This document shows, piece after piece, positions 20,896 through 29,735 of a DNA stretch of 64,000 nucleotides (the first letter of the stretch is position 1; each line of letters opens with the position of its first letter). The translations under genes were made by a program, and so were the position numbers. The DNA comes from an uncultured Gammaproteobacteria bacterium (GTDB lineage: Bacteria; Pseudomonadota; Gammaproteobacteria; Arenicellales; JAANXG01): positions 124,001-188,000 of the forward strand of contig CAMYJT010000001.1 of NCBI GenBank assembly GCA_947258785.1, given 5' to 3'. The notes below the pieces were generated by a model. It searched no databases. It was not told where the DNA came from and was given only the letters and a program-made list of their open reading frames with translations.

Positions 20896-21083
20896 GCATC
20901 AAAAACGGTACCGTTCGGGCGCTCTGCGCAGCGTAATTCGCCGTGTCTGTCGTGCGCAAGCGTCAGCGGTCGATGAAGTGGTTGCCCGAATTCTAATGCT
21001 GACGTATGTTGTGGCGCACGCCCGTTACCTCTGGCGTCAAGTGGGATCGATTATCGGCGGCAAGGTGTTTTGGAGGTTGCGAC

Positions 21084-21575
21084 TTGATAAAGACGGCAGA
21101 TTTATACGATCACTTCAGCGAACATCTGCAGATCGCTGACCCGATTCTGACGAACTTCGGGGGACGCCGCGCATTCTACGGCAAAATCACCGCTTTGAAG
21201 GTGTTTGAAGACAACAGCCTGGTCCGGGAGTCTCTCCAACGCCCCGGAGACGGCGACGTATTGGTGGTGGACGGCGGAGGCTCACTGCGGTGTGCACTGC
21301 TCGGCGACCAGCTCGCAGAGCTGGGCAGGGACAATGGCTGGTCGGGATTGATTATTAATGGATGTATTCGTGACTCAGAAGTGTTGGCTGCGCTGGACAT
21401 CGGTGTTAAAGCGCTGAACACCAATCCTGTCAAGAGTGTCAAGCGTGGCGAGGGCCAAGCAGATATTCCGGTACGGTTTGCCGGCATCTGGTTTCATCCG
21501 GGTGCGTACGTCTATGCGGATGCAGACGGCATTGCCGTCTCCGCACGCAAGCTACTGAACGTGGAGTCACACTAA
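21084..21575 (+). CDS. rraA: RraA family protein (regulator of ribonuclease activity A)
   Basis: Inhibitor of RNase E in enterics; many relatives have aldolase or decarboxylase activity. The protein reads ADPILTNFGGRRAFYGKITA, then LKVFEDNSLVRESLQ, then GDVLVVDGGGSLRCALLGDQ, closely following E. coli RraA. The start is TTG 21084, set by GGAGG 7 bases upstream and by alignment with RraA (163 residues). An ATG at 21006 would add unrelated residues. Its stop overlaps the next start (TAATG). Confidence 0.93.
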   Translation: MIKTADLYDHFSEHLQIADPILTNFGGRRAFYGKITALKVFEDNSLVRESLQRPGDGDVLVVDGGGSLRCALLGDQLAELGRDNGWSGLIINGCIRDSEVLAALDIGVKALNTNPVKSVKRGEGQADIPVRFAGIWFHPGAYVYADADGIAVSARKLLNVESH

Positions 21576-21922
21576 TGATCGTGATCGAGGAGCAGAACGA
21601 TTTGCTGAAGGTGCACGTCTATGGTGAATTTACACTGTCCGATTTTCGTGAATTCGAGACCGCCGTTGGCGATGAACTGCAGGAGTATGACCACGTAAAC
21701 GCCCTGTTCGACCTCACCAACATGGAGCGTTTCAGCGTCGACGTCGTTTTGGAGGAACTCAAATTCAACAAACAGCACGCACGCGACTACCGGCGCATCG
21801 CAGTGGTCACCGACAATCAATGGCATGCGTGGCTGGGATGGCTGGCTGGTGCGTTTGTCGATGCCGAAGTTCAGCAGTTCGACAACGAGCAGGGCGCAAC
21901 CGCCTGGCTCGACGCGGCGTAG
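21575..21922 (+). CDS. STAS/SpoIIAA-like domain protein
   Basis: 115 residues with the pattern of SpoIIAA-like (STAS) proteins: MIVIEEQNDLLKVHVYGEFT, LSDFREFETAV, ALFDLTNMERFSVDVVLEEL, RRIAVVTDNQWHAWLGWLAG and a QFDNEQGATAWLDA tail. The family is thought to bind lipids or partners, and its biochemical role here is unknown. It overlaps rraA by one base and is probably co-translated with it. Confidence 0.85.
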   Translation: MIVIEEQNDLLKVHVYGEFTLSDFREFETAVGDELQEYDHVNALFDLTNMERFSVDVVLEELKFNKQHARDYRRIAVVTDNQWHAWLGWLAGAFVDAEVQQFDNEQGATAWLDAA

Positions 21923-21998
21923 TTGTTGAGCATAATAGACACTGGGACGTCTGTCTGTATTGTGCGTTCTACGCGTAACAATATGCGGGCTAGAGTTT

Positions 21999-23102
21999 AT
22001 GGACATGCACAGAACGCCTGTCGCGCGCTACCGATCGCATCTCGTCGAGGACGAATTCCGAGTGGATCCCTCACAAGAGCGGGCGGTTGCGCATTTCCAG
22101 CGATTGTACGAAGACCTGATCACGGCACCCCGTCGCACCCGGAATTGGTTAACACGAATTTTTCGGCAGTCCGGCCCGACCGACCACCTGCTGGGACTGT
22201 ACCTCTGGGGCGGAACCGGACGAGGGAAAACGTATCTCATGGATATGTTCTACGACTGCCTGCCGTTTGCCGAGAAAAAGCGCGTACATTTTCATCGGTT
22301 CATGAAAAAGACCCACGAGCAGCTGAAGACGCTGAGGGATCGCACCGACCCACTGGCCGTGGTGGCCGAGCGTCTTGCCGGATCCACGCGGGTTCTGTGT
22401 TTCGATGAATTCATCGTCAACGATATCGGCGATGCGATGATCTTGAGCAGACTGCTGTTGCATCTCTTCCAAAGCGGCGTGGTGCTGGTAGCGACATCGA
22501 ACATACCGCCGGAAGACTTGTATAAGGACGGGCTACAACGCGACAGATTCAACCCCGCGATTGAGCTGATTAAGCGGTATACCGTCGTCGTGCAAGTCGA
22601 CGGGAGTGTCGATTATCGAATGCGATTCCTCGACCGCGCCAATATTTATTTTACCCCGCTGGACTCGACGGCTCGCAAAGGTTTGTTGCACAATTTTCAG
22701 CACATGTCGCCGGAACCCGGCGATCCAGCCGTGGAGCTTGAGATTGACGGCCGTACCATACTGACTGTTCGGCATGCCACGGGGGTCGTCTGGTTTGGAT
22801 TCGAGGTCTTGTGCGGTGGGCCGCGATCGCAGAACGATTACATTGAACTGGCCAGGTGTTTCCACACGTTTTTCGTATCCGATATTCCCAGGCTCGATGA
22901 AGACAGCAACGACCGCGCCCGCCGTCTGATCAATTTGGTCGATATTCTCTACGACCACAACGTAAAGTTAGTGGTTTCGGCGGCTGCCCAGCCTGAGCAG
23001 CTATACCTCGGTGTCCGCCTACGGGACGAATTCGCGCGAACCATCAGCCGGTTGATCGAGATGCAATCGAAGAATTATCTGGCGAAGCGGCATTTAAGCT
23101 AG
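21999..23102 (+). CDS. zapE: Cell division protein ZapE (AFG1-like ATPase)
   Basis: P-loop ATPase that associates with the Z-ring in E. coli. Walker A is LWGGTGRGKTYLMDMFYDCL, Walker B is VLCFDEFIVNDIGDAMIL, and downstream come VLVATSNIPPEDLYKDGLQR and ARRLINLVDILYDHNVKLV, all characteristic of AFG1-like proteins. I choose ATG 21999 (MDMHRTPVARY, 367 residues). The frame is open from 21960, but the extra residues do not look native. Confidence 0.95.
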   Translation: MDMHRTPVARYRSHLVEDEFRVDPSQERAVAHFQRLYEDLITAPRRTRNWLTRIFRQSGPTDHLLGLYLWGGTGRGKTYLMDMFYDCLPFAEKKRVHFHRFMKKTHEQLKTLRDRTDPLAVVAERLAGSTRVLCFDEFIVNDIGDAMILSRLLLHLFQSGVVLVATSNIPPEDLYKDGLQRDRFNPAIELIKRYTVVVQVDGSVDYRMRFLDRANIYFTPLDSTARKGLLHNFQHMSPEPGDPAVELEIDGRTILTVRHATGVVWFGFEVLCGGPRSQNDYIELARCFHTFFVSDIPRLDEDSNDRARRLINLVDILYDHNVKLVVSAAAQPEQLYLGVRLRDEFARTISRLIEMQSKNYLAKRHLS

Positions 23103-23139
23103 AAGCCTGTCCCATGCCATTCGGTGCGGCGGTGTACAA

Positions 23140-24564
23140 ATGATGGAAACACATAGGAAGGTCCAGGTTGCGGTCATCGGTGCCGGTACCGCCGGGCTGG
23201 CCGCCATGACTCAGGTCCGCAGGGTGACTGACAATTTCGTGCTGATCAACGGTGGCGCTCTGGGAACCACCTGCGCACGGGTTGGATGCATGCCCTCCAA
23301 AGCGGTCATTCAGGTTGCAGAAGATTTTCACCGTCGTAAGGTGTTCGATCGCGTTGGTATTGTCAGCAAACAGCACTTAACGGTAGATATTCCTAATGTC
23401 TTGGAACACGTTCGCGACTTGCGGGACATCTTTGTCGATCGCGTGTTGGCCGGCACCACCGACGAGTTGGGTGAGCAGTTCATCGATGGTTACGCGCGCT
23501 TCGCCGGACCGAATTTGCTGCAGGTGTCGGGACACCGCGTGCAGGCGGATAACATCGTCATCGCTACCGGCTCGAGGCCTGTTGTACCTGACGCCTGGCG
23601 TCGCTTCGGGGACCGAGTACTGACCACCGACAATTTATTCGAACAGGATGACCTTCCGGATTCCGTGGCCGTGTTGGGCCTGGGGGTCATCGGGCTGGAA
23701 CTCGGCCAGGCGCTGGGTCGCATTGGGGTTGAGGTAACCGGGATCGATGCGCTGCAACGCGTCGGCGGGATCACCGATCCGGCGGTCAACAAAATTGCGG
23801 TGGACCTGATGGGCCGGGAGTTTCCCGTCTGGCTCGGACACCGCGCGGAATTGCAGGAGGAGTCGAGGCGGCTGCGGGTCAGTAGCGGCGAACAGACGGT
23901 AGTGGTGGACAAGGTTCTGGTGTGTCTGGGGCGCCGTCCAAACCTAGACCGACTGGGGCTGGAACAACTCGGCGTCGAGACCGATGCGAGGGGGGTGCCC
24001 AAACACGATCCGCATACCATGCAGATCGACGGTATGCCGATTTTCATCGCCGGAGACGTGAACGCGGATCGGCAGATCCTTCACGAGGCCGCAGACGAGG
24101 GCCGCATTGCAGGCCGCAACGCGGTCTCCAAGGAAATTCAATCATATGCACGGCGGACGCCGATCACGATCACGTTTACGGATCCCAACATCGCCAGCGT
24201 TGGCGTACCCTTTACCGACCTGGACGAATCACAACTAGCGGTTGGTGAAATCCGTTTCGGCCCCGTGGGACGCGCTGTACTGATGGCCAAAAACAAAGGC
24301 TTGCTGCGTGTATACGCACAGCGGCGGAACGGTAAGCTTCTGGGCGGTTCGATGATCGCCCCGAGCGGGGAACACCTCGCCCACCTGTTGGCTTGGTCGG
24401 TGCAACTGGGGCAGAGCGTACACGACGTGTTGAGGATGCCATTCTATCACCCAGCCATCGAAGAAGCCCTGCAGGCGGCGCTTCAGGACCTGAAGCGAAA
24501 AATCGACCCATCGACGCGGGACACATTCGAGCTGGAGCGGCTTGACGTTCAGCCTCGGCCGTGA
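23140..24564 (+). CDS. Dihydrolipoamide dehydrogenase-like flavoprotein disulfide reductase
   Basis: 474-residue class I pyridine nucleotide-disulfide oxidoreductase. The FAD-binding GAGTAGLAA motif is near the N-terminus, the redox disulfide is in GTTCARVGCMPSK, the NAD(P) motif is in VLGLGVIGLELGQALGRIG, a second FAD motif is PIFIAGDVNADR, and the C-terminal active-site base lies in MPFYHPAIEEAL. No 2-oxoacid dehydrogenase genes adjoin it, so its disulfide substrate is unclear; lipoamide, a thiol cofactor or a soluble transhydrogenase-like role are all possible. Confidence 0.88.
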   Translation: MMETHRKVQVAVIGAGTAGLAAMTQVRRVTDNFVLINGGALGTTCARVGCMPSKAVIQVAEDFHRRKVFDRVGIVSKQHLTVDIPNVLEHVRDLRDIFVDRVLAGTTDELGEQFIDGYARFAGPNLLQVSGHRVQADNIVIATGSRPVVPDAWRRFGDRVLTTDNLFEQDDLPDSVAVLGLGVIGLELGQALGRIGVEVTGIDALQRVGGITDPAVNKIAVDLMGREFPVWLGHRAELQEESRRLRVSSGEQTVVVDKVLVCLGRRPNLDRLGLEQLGVETDARGVPKHDPHTMQIDGMPIFIAGDVNADRQILHEAADEGRIAGRNAVSKEIQSYARRTPITITFTDPNIASVGVPFTDLDESQLAVGEIRFGPVGRAVLMAKNKGLLRVYAQRRNGKLLGGSMIAPSGEHLAHLLAWSVQLGQSVHDVLRMPFYHPAIEEALQAALQDLKRKIDPSTRDTFELERLDVQPRP

Positions 24565-24643
24565 ACAATGCCTGCGCCGTTATCCAGCGCCCCAAGTGGC
24601 TCCGAGGCCGGGTCCGGGACACGGCAAATCCACACCCTGCCAA

Positions 24644-25141
24644 TCATGGTGTGGCCAGATGCCGGGGCCGATCGTCAAACTGGGTCGAGTTGGAGCTGAC
24701 GGTGGTTTTGAACAGGCGGTTGTCACTGTAGGCGACATAGGTGAGCCACAGCAACACCACGAGCAGCACAAGCATGTAGAGTTTACCGATTCGCTGCAAC
24801 CGTCTGCTGGGAAGTGGCTTATAGATGCCGAGCCGCTTCGGGTCCAACTCCCCCAACTCATACAGTTCAACGACTTTCCTGGAGTAACGCCGCACCCACG
24901 TCGGAATAACCTCATTGAACATGTAATTTGTGAAATGAACCTCCAGCTCTTCGGATCGCGGCCGCCGCCCGAACCAGTCCCGGTACGCAAGCTCGAACAA
25001 CACGAACTCCTTGACTTCCAGCAGTGACGCGGCCTGCAGGAGATCCCACAATTCAGGTTTCACATCCTCGTCGAAGTACTGCCGACGGTCGTCGACCACA
25101 CGCATAAACCAAGTGTGTATCCGCGTCACTAAGGCTTTCAT
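24644..25141 (-). CDS. Uncharacterised protein with one membrane anchor
   Basis: 165 residues from ATG 25141. The N-terminal two thirds are soluble, helical and charged (DDRRQYFDEDVKPELWDLLQ; EVKEFVLFELAYRDWFGRRP). A single strong hydrophobic helix (LYMLVLLVVLLWLTYVAYS, about residues 120-138) follows, then a short tail. No family recognised. It is convergent with the flavoprotein gene and divergent from the tandem HAD gene. The inverted repeat CCACACC...GGTGTGG at 24630-24654 overlaps its stop and could act as a weak terminator. Confidence 0.65.
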   Translation of the reverse strand: MKALVTRIHTWFMRVVDDRRQYFDEDVKPELWDLLQAASLLEVKEFVLFELAYRDWFGRRPRSEELEVHFTNYMFNEVIPTWVRRYSRKVVELYELGELDPKRLGIYKPLPSRRLQRIGKLYMLVLLVVLLWLTYVAYSDNRLFKTTVSSNSTQFDDRPRHLATP

Positions 25142-25439
25142 CAAGGCGGCATCTCATGCTCGTGGCGCCGGTCGGTCACCGCCAGTACCGAAACGACCCG
25201 TTGTGCAATGAATCTCTTTACAGATCACGGGCAACTTCGCAACTATTGGGAGTCCTCGACAACCGCGCCCTGGTAACTCCTGCATTGTCGGCCACCGGGT
25301 TGATACAGGCAAGACCAGCCTTGCTTTCCGATGCGAAACGCCCCCATGACACCGCGGGTACGCGCACCGCACCACGCGCTTTGCATGGCTGGGAAAGTCA
25401 CAGTAAAGTGCCGAACTCATCCACACCCGCCGCCGCATT

Positions 25440-27080
25440 TTGCCTAGACAAGCAGATATCTCGAAATTGACGCCACCGATTCTGGTCCTGTTCGACTGGC
25501 ACGCGACCCTGGCGGACACCATGGACGCAATGTATGCGGCCATGGACGACATGCTTGCCGAGCTGCCCCGGCATGGCCTCCAAGTACGCCTGACGCCTCC
25601 TGAGCGGAGTAAAACAGAGGATGACCGCAAACTCGTTGCCTACGTACGCCGTCACCACCGGCTGCACCCCAAGCTCAAGACGGGTAAAAAAGTGTCGCGG
25701 ACCGATCTGCTGGAAGTTCTGTTCGGACCGGACGAGGACGCGAAACGGCTGGCGCACCACGTATACAACGAATGCTATCGGAACCACTACGGCGATGTGG
25801 CACCGTTCGAGTCGGGAATCCGTGACACCATTGAGACGCTGATCGGGCATGGTGTAAAAGTAGGCATCCTCACCAACAGAACGCGCGAATTCCTGGAACA
25901 CGAACTGGCGGTAATCGAACCGGGGGGCTGGACCGAGTTATTCGACATCGTGATCACCGGTGACGATGTGCAGCGATTGAAACCGGCGCCGGATCCGATA
26001 CTGCTGGCCCTGAAGAAGGTCGACCTGCGTGCGCAACCGGACATCTGGTACGTTGGCGACAGCACCACCGACACCATTGCGGCCAAATCCACCGGGATAA
26101 CCAATATTTTCTACAACGGCGCGAAATGGGACCAGATGTGGATCAACAAAATCTTCCCCGGCGACCCGTCCCACCCGCACCGGCCCGACTGGGTGGTCAA
26201 CGATTTTACGGAACTGCTGACCCTGATCACCACACGCTGGGAACGGTTACAGCGGCAACGAGCGGAGGCGCTTTGGCCCCCCAAGGTGATCTTGTTCGAC
26301 TGGCACGCCACCCTGGTCGATACCTTGGATGCCATGTATCACGCAGTGGATGACATGTTGACGCAACTGGAGGACCTCGGCCTGGTGGATCGCCTGGTCG
26401 ACCCCGGATTGAGCAAGAATGTCGACGACCGGAGGCTCGTCGAATACGTTAAGGCAAATTATCAGCTGCACCCCAAAATCAAGGCGGCGCGCAAAATATC
26501 CCGCACCGATATATTCGAGATCATGTTCGGGGCTGATGTTGAGGCCAAACAGATTGCCCACGAAGCCTTCAACCACTGTTACCGACATTACTACGGCGAA
26601 GTCGAACCCTTCGAACCGGGGGTCCCGGCGATGCTGCGGCGACTCAGAGCTCTCGGTATCAAGATCGGCGTGTTGAGCAATCGTGACCGAGAATTTTTAC
26701 TGCACGAGTTGGAGGTAATTGAAAAATGTGGCTGGCTTTCGTTGTTCGACACCGTCGTGGCGGGTGACGATACGATACGCCGTAAGCCCGACCCGGATCC
26801 GATCGTCAAGGCGATGACCAACCTGGGTATGCCGGTGGGCCCGGACTGCTGGTACGTGGGTGACAGCACAACCGATATTGTGGCGGCTAAAAACGCCGGC
26901 GTGACCAGCGTTTTCTACAACGGCGCACGTTGGGACAAAACATGGTTGGCAAAGATCTTCCCCGGAACCAAGCGGCATCCTCATCGTCCCGACATTGTGG
27001 TCGAGAATTTCCAGGAACTGGGTAAACTCGTTGACAAGATAGCGCTTGGCGAACCGCAGCAATGCGCGGTTGACAGTTGA
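25440..27080 (+). CDS. Tandem duplicated HAD-superfamily hydrolase
   Basis: 546-residue protein made of two homologous HAD hydrolase units about 268 residues apart. Motif I is FDWHATLADTMDAMY (nucleophile D19) and FDWHATLVDTLDAMY (D287). Motif II is GILTNRT / GVLSNRD, the motif III Lys is in LKPAPDP / RKPDPDP, and motif IV is YVGDSTTD in both. In each unit the usual second Asp of DxD is His, so this is not a standard phosphatase. The start is uncertain: the frame begins at TTG 25440, with no clear ribosome site. The 298 bases before it hold no evident gene. Confidence 0.85.
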   Translation: MPRQADISKLTPPILVLFDWHATLADTMDAMYAAMDDMLAELPRHGLQVRLTPPERSKTEDDRKLVAYVRRHHRLHPKLKTGKKVSRTDLLEVLFGPDEDAKRLAHHVYNECYRNHYGDVAPFESGIRDTIETLIGHGVKVGILTNRTREFLEHELAVIEPGGWTELFDIVITGDDVQRLKPAPDPILLALKKVDLRAQPDIWYVGDSTTDTIAAKSTGITNIFYNGAKWDQMWINKIFPGDPSHPHRPDWVVNDFTELLTLITTRWERLQRQRAEALWPPKVILFDWHATLVDTLDAMYHAVDDMLTQLEDLGLVDRLVDPGLSKNVDDRRLVEYVKANYQLHPKIKAARKISRTDIFEIMFGADVEAKQIAHEAFNHCYRHYYGEVEPFEPGVPAMLRRLRALGIKIGVLSNRDREFLLHELEVIEKCGWLSLFDTVVAGDDTIRRKPDPDPIVKAMTNLGMPVGPDCWYVGDSTTDIVAAKNAGVTSVFYNGARWDKTWLAKIFPGTKRHPHRPDIVVENFQELGKLVDKIALGEPQQCAVDS

Positions 27081-27141
27081 ACTTTCGCCAAGCGGGCCTG
27101 TCGCTATTAGCGTGGCCCCGGGTAACCCAGACTCCAATCGC

Positions 27142-28104
27142 GTGCTTCATCGCCAGCCGCTGCTGCTGTTGGCGATCATCTGGTTGGTAGACTGTCAACT
27201 CAACGTTTCACTCGCCCTCCCGGAAACGACGACGCTGCGGATCGGCGATGCCCGCATCCACGTATTCATTGATGACAATTTTCTGCTGTCCCAGGAAAGG
27301 CTTGTTGAGTGGATCGAGGAAAGCGCTCTGGTGGTGAGCAATTATTACCATCGTTTTCCAGTCGAGCGGGTCTATGTCGCTCTGCGCGCGGTACCCGGCG
27401 CCGGCGTAAAACGCGGCCGAGCGGTCGACACCGGACCCACTATCAACGTTACAATCGGGCTGGCCTCCACGGAGTCGGACATCGTGCAGGACTGGGTGTT
27501 GGTTCATGAGATGGTACATCTGGCGTTTCCCGGTGTTCCGGACCGCCATCACTGGATCGAAGAGGGGCTCGCGGTCTACGTGGAATCGATCGCCCGCGCC
27601 AAAGCAGGGCGTTTATCGCCGACGACTGTGTGGCAGGGCTTCATGCAAGGTATGCCGCACGGCCTGCCGCGGCCTGGCGACCGAGGGCTAGATTTCACAC
27701 CCACTTGGGGCCGAATCTACTGGGGCGGTGCGTTGTTCTGCCTGCTGGCGGACATCCAAATACGGCGTGACACCGGCGGCGTCATGGGTTTGCGGGAAGC
27801 GCTGCGCGGTGTTGTAACCGCGGGATTCAACATGACTCGGCGGGTGCCGTCGTTGGATACGGTGCTGACGACGGCGGATCGAGCCGTCGGCGGTCGCGTA
27901 ATCTCCGAATTGTACAACCGCTTGCGAGCCTCCCCGGAACAGATCGACCTGGACGCTTTGTGGCGCCGTCTGGGTATAGTCGCGGATGACGCCGGGCTCC
28001 GCTTCGAAGCCACCGCGCCGTGGTCGGCGATCCGCGCCCAGATTACCCGGCAAGACCCTGTGCCGGTGGTTACAGGACGCATTTACGATTCAGCAATCCG
28101 TTGA
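27142..28104 (+). CDS. Putative secreted gluzincin-type metallopeptidase
   Basis: 320 residues if started at GTG 27142, which places a hydrophobic signal (RQPLLLLAIIWLVDCQLNVS) right at the N-terminus. The same frame is open from TTG 27046, overlapping the HAD gene. The zinc motif HEMVH (residues 122-126) and the downstream acidic ligand region HHWIEEGLAVYVESIAR (E140/E141) fit the gluzincin pattern HExxH...E. The rest is not assignable to a named family. Its overlap or near-contact with the HAD gene suggests one transcript. Confidence 0.75.
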   Translation: MLHRQPLLLLAIIWLVDCQLNVSLALPETTTLRIGDARIHVFIDDNFLLSQERLVEWIEESALVVSNYYHRFPVERVYVALRAVPGAGVKRGRAVDTGPTINVTIGLASTESDIVQDWVLVHEMVHLAFPGVPDRHHWIEEGLAVYVESIARAKAGRLSPTTVWQGFMQGMPHGLPRPGDRGLDFTPTWGRIYWGGALFCLLADIQIRRDTGGVMGLREALRGVVTAGFNMTRRVPSLDTVLTTADRAVGGRVISELYNRLRASPEQIDLDALWRRLGIVADDAGLRFEATAPWSAIRAQITRQDPVPVVTGRIYDSAIR

Positions 28105-28157
28105 ACTGTAATGAAAACCAGGCGTCAAACCAGTCAAACACTCACCGGAATACAATC

Positions 28158-28655
28158 ATGAGAAGACGTACGTTTCTAAACGCCGCCCTGGCGGTTGGCG
28201 CCGGCGCCCTGGGTGGAAGACTGTGGATACCCACCGACGCCGACGCCAGCACCGCGATTGAAAAGGTCAACAGGACTGACACTGAGTGGCGCAAACTGTT
28301 GAGCCCCGAACAATATTATGTACTTCGTGAGGAGGGTACGGAACGTCCCTTCACCAGCCCGCTCAACAAAGAGGATCGCAAGGGCGTGTTCGTGTGTGCC
28401 GGCTGTGATCTACCCCTGTTCAGATCCGAAACCAAGTACGACAGCGGTACCGGCTGGCCGAGCTTCTACACGCACATTACAGGGAGTGTGGAGACGAAGT
28501 TGGATTTCGCCCTGATTTATCCACGCAAGGAATATCATTGCGTCCGCTGCGGGGGACATCAGGGGCACGTCTTCAAGGACGGCCCGCCGCCAACCGGCGA
28601 GCGGTGGTGCAACAATGGGGTGGCGCTGCGTTTCATACCCGACGATCCCGTATAG
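28158..28655 (+). CDS. msrB: Peptide-methionine (R)-S-oxide reductase MsrB with Tat signal
   Basis: Repairs the R-sulfoxide of methionine. The start at ATG 28158 gives MRRRTFLNAALAVGAGALGG, a twin-arginine signal (RRTFL, then a hydrophobic stretch). The mature enzyme has zinc-binding CAGCDLPLF and CVRCGGHQGHVF, GTGWPSFY, and the catalytic cysteine in ERWCNNGVALRF. Export as a folded protein suggests it protects periplasmic or envelope proteins. The zinc ligands and catalytic Cys are intact. No MsrA lies nearby. Confidence 0.93.
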   Translation: MRRRTFLNAALAVGAGALGGRLWIPTDADASTAIEKVNRTDTEWRKLLSPEQYYVLREEGTERPFTSPLNKEDRKGVFVCAGCDLPLFRSETKYDSGTGWPSFYTHITGSVETKLDFALIYPRKEYHCVRCGGHQGHVFKDGPPPTGERWCNNGVALRFIPDDPV

Positions 28656-28673
28656 AGGCGCACGGCGGCGCTT

Positions 28674-28695
28674 TAGCCCGCATATTGCACCAAGG
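28674..28695 (+). repeat. Solo end of the dispersed TIR element (copy D)
   Basis: TAGCCCGCATATTGCACCAA followed by GG lies between the convergent msrB and mtgA genes, followed by ACCCCGG, as in the GGATCCCGG of the fuller copies. No matching opposite end is visible within 300 bases, so this is a solo terminal repeat or the remnant of a deleted copy. Confidence 0.55.
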
Positions 28696-28705
28696 ACCCC
28701 GGCAC

Positions 28706-29392
28706 TTAAATCGCATTTAGATAGCGCGCTCCCCCGAGCTGCTCGATTTGACGGCGAATCTGCTTCGCACGCGTGTGGACATAGGGCGACGGGCGATCCA
28801 CCTTTAAGCGTCGCGGATTCGGCAACACGGCCGCCAACAGTGAAACCTCGACCGTGTTCAGAGACTTCGGTGGTTTTGCAAAGTACTTGCGGCTGGCGGC
28901 ACCGACCCCATACACCCCCGGACCGAATTGGGCGATGTTCACATACATCTCCAGTATCCGCTGCTTCGACCAGAACATTTCGATCAACACCGTAAAGTAG
29001 GCCTCCAACCCCTTGCGCCAATAACTGCGCCCCGGCCACAGAAACAGATTTTTTGCAACCTGTTGCGTAATGGTGCTGGCTCCTCGCTGGCGGCTGTGGC
29101 GCTGATTGGCCCGCAGCGCTTTGCGTATCTGCTCCAGATCAAATCCCCAGTGATCCGGGAACTTCTGGTCTTCCGCCGCCACAACGGCGATTGGCAGTTT
29201 GGAACCGATGTGCTGCCAATCGGTCCAGCGGTACTCGAGCGGTTCGTCGGAGCGGGTACCGAACAGCATGAATGAGGTGGCCGGCGGGTGGACCCAGCGC
29301 AGCACCAGCACCATAAGCACGGAAACGATTATCGCGCAACCGATCAGTCGTCGTGCCAAGAATAAAACACCACGCCGTCTAGTTTTTCCCAT
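28706..29392 (-). CDS. mtgA: Monofunctional biosynthetic peptidoglycan transglycosylase
   Basis: Inner-membrane glycosyltransferase (GT51) that polymerises lipid II. The 228 residues include an N-terminal membrane anchor (about residues 10-30) and GT51 motifs: AAEDQKFPDHWGFD with the catalytic Glu, RGASTITQQVAKNLFLWPGR, KRILEMYVNIAQFGPGVYGV, and ASRKYFAKPPKSLNTVEVSLLAAVLPNP. There is no transpeptidase domain, so it is the monofunctional form. Length and motif order match MtgA. Confidence 0.96.
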   Translation of the reverse strand: MGKTRRRGVLFLARRLIGCAIIVSVLMVLVLRWVHPPATSFMLFGTRSDEPLEYRWTDWQHIGSKLPIAVVAAEDQKFPDHWGFDLEQIRKALRANQRHSRQRGASTITQQVAKNLFLWPGRSYWRKGLEAYFTVLIEMFWSKQRILEMYVNIAQFGPGVYGVGAASRKYFAKPPKSLNTVEVSLLAAVLPNPRRLKVDRPSPYVHTRAKQIRRQIEQLGGARYLNAI

Positions 29393-29735
29393 CAGTTATG
29401 CGTCACCGGTTGCCGAGGACTGCCCGATTGGCGTACATCACGTCGGTACGGGCCTCATCTTGCCTGCTCGACGACACCGAAGACCGAGGACAGGCACAGT
29501 GCACTTCAGGCACGAAAAGCCCCCGCGTAAGCGGGGGCCTGCACCGTGTGGGATTACCCATTAGTTCTCACTCCGTTGGCGGCAGCCTACCGGCTGTCGG
29601 CCGCTGACGCAAGACGCGATACGCCGGCAGCAATGTGATGTACTATTGTTATCAAGCCCTGACCACTCGCGCAGTGGGCGGCGGACGCTAGGCCGGTGCC
29701 CGACTGTGCGCGTCAGCCACCAAAATTAGCAGCAG
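29393..29735. other. Intergenic region upstream of mtgA
   Basis: 343 bases between mtgA (minus) and the secreted 178-residue protein (plus). It contains a strong minus-strand terminator at 29515-29538, so some RNA that starts between about 29540 and 29735 (or further right) ends here before mtgA. I could not find a good promoter or a conserved leader peptide for it. Confidence 0.5.
29515..29538 (-). terminator. Rho-independent terminator, minus strand
   Basis: Perfect 8-bp GC stem GCCCCCGC / GCGGGGGC with a 4-base loop (29519-29538), followed on the minus strand by TTTT (29518-29515). No T-run exists on the plus strand. It stands about 125 bases upstream of the mtgA start, where no minus-strand protein gene ends. 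Confidence 0.75.

Noticed and set aside
24630..24654. CCACACC...GGTGTGG inverted repeat as a terminator
   Set aside because: No T-run on either strand, and it overlaps coding sequence. Mentioned only within the neighbouring gene entry.
27142..27210. Lipobox in the putative gluzincin (LVDC)
   Set aside because: Asp directly before the Cys is not accepted in a normal lipobox, so I treat this as an ordinary signal sequence.
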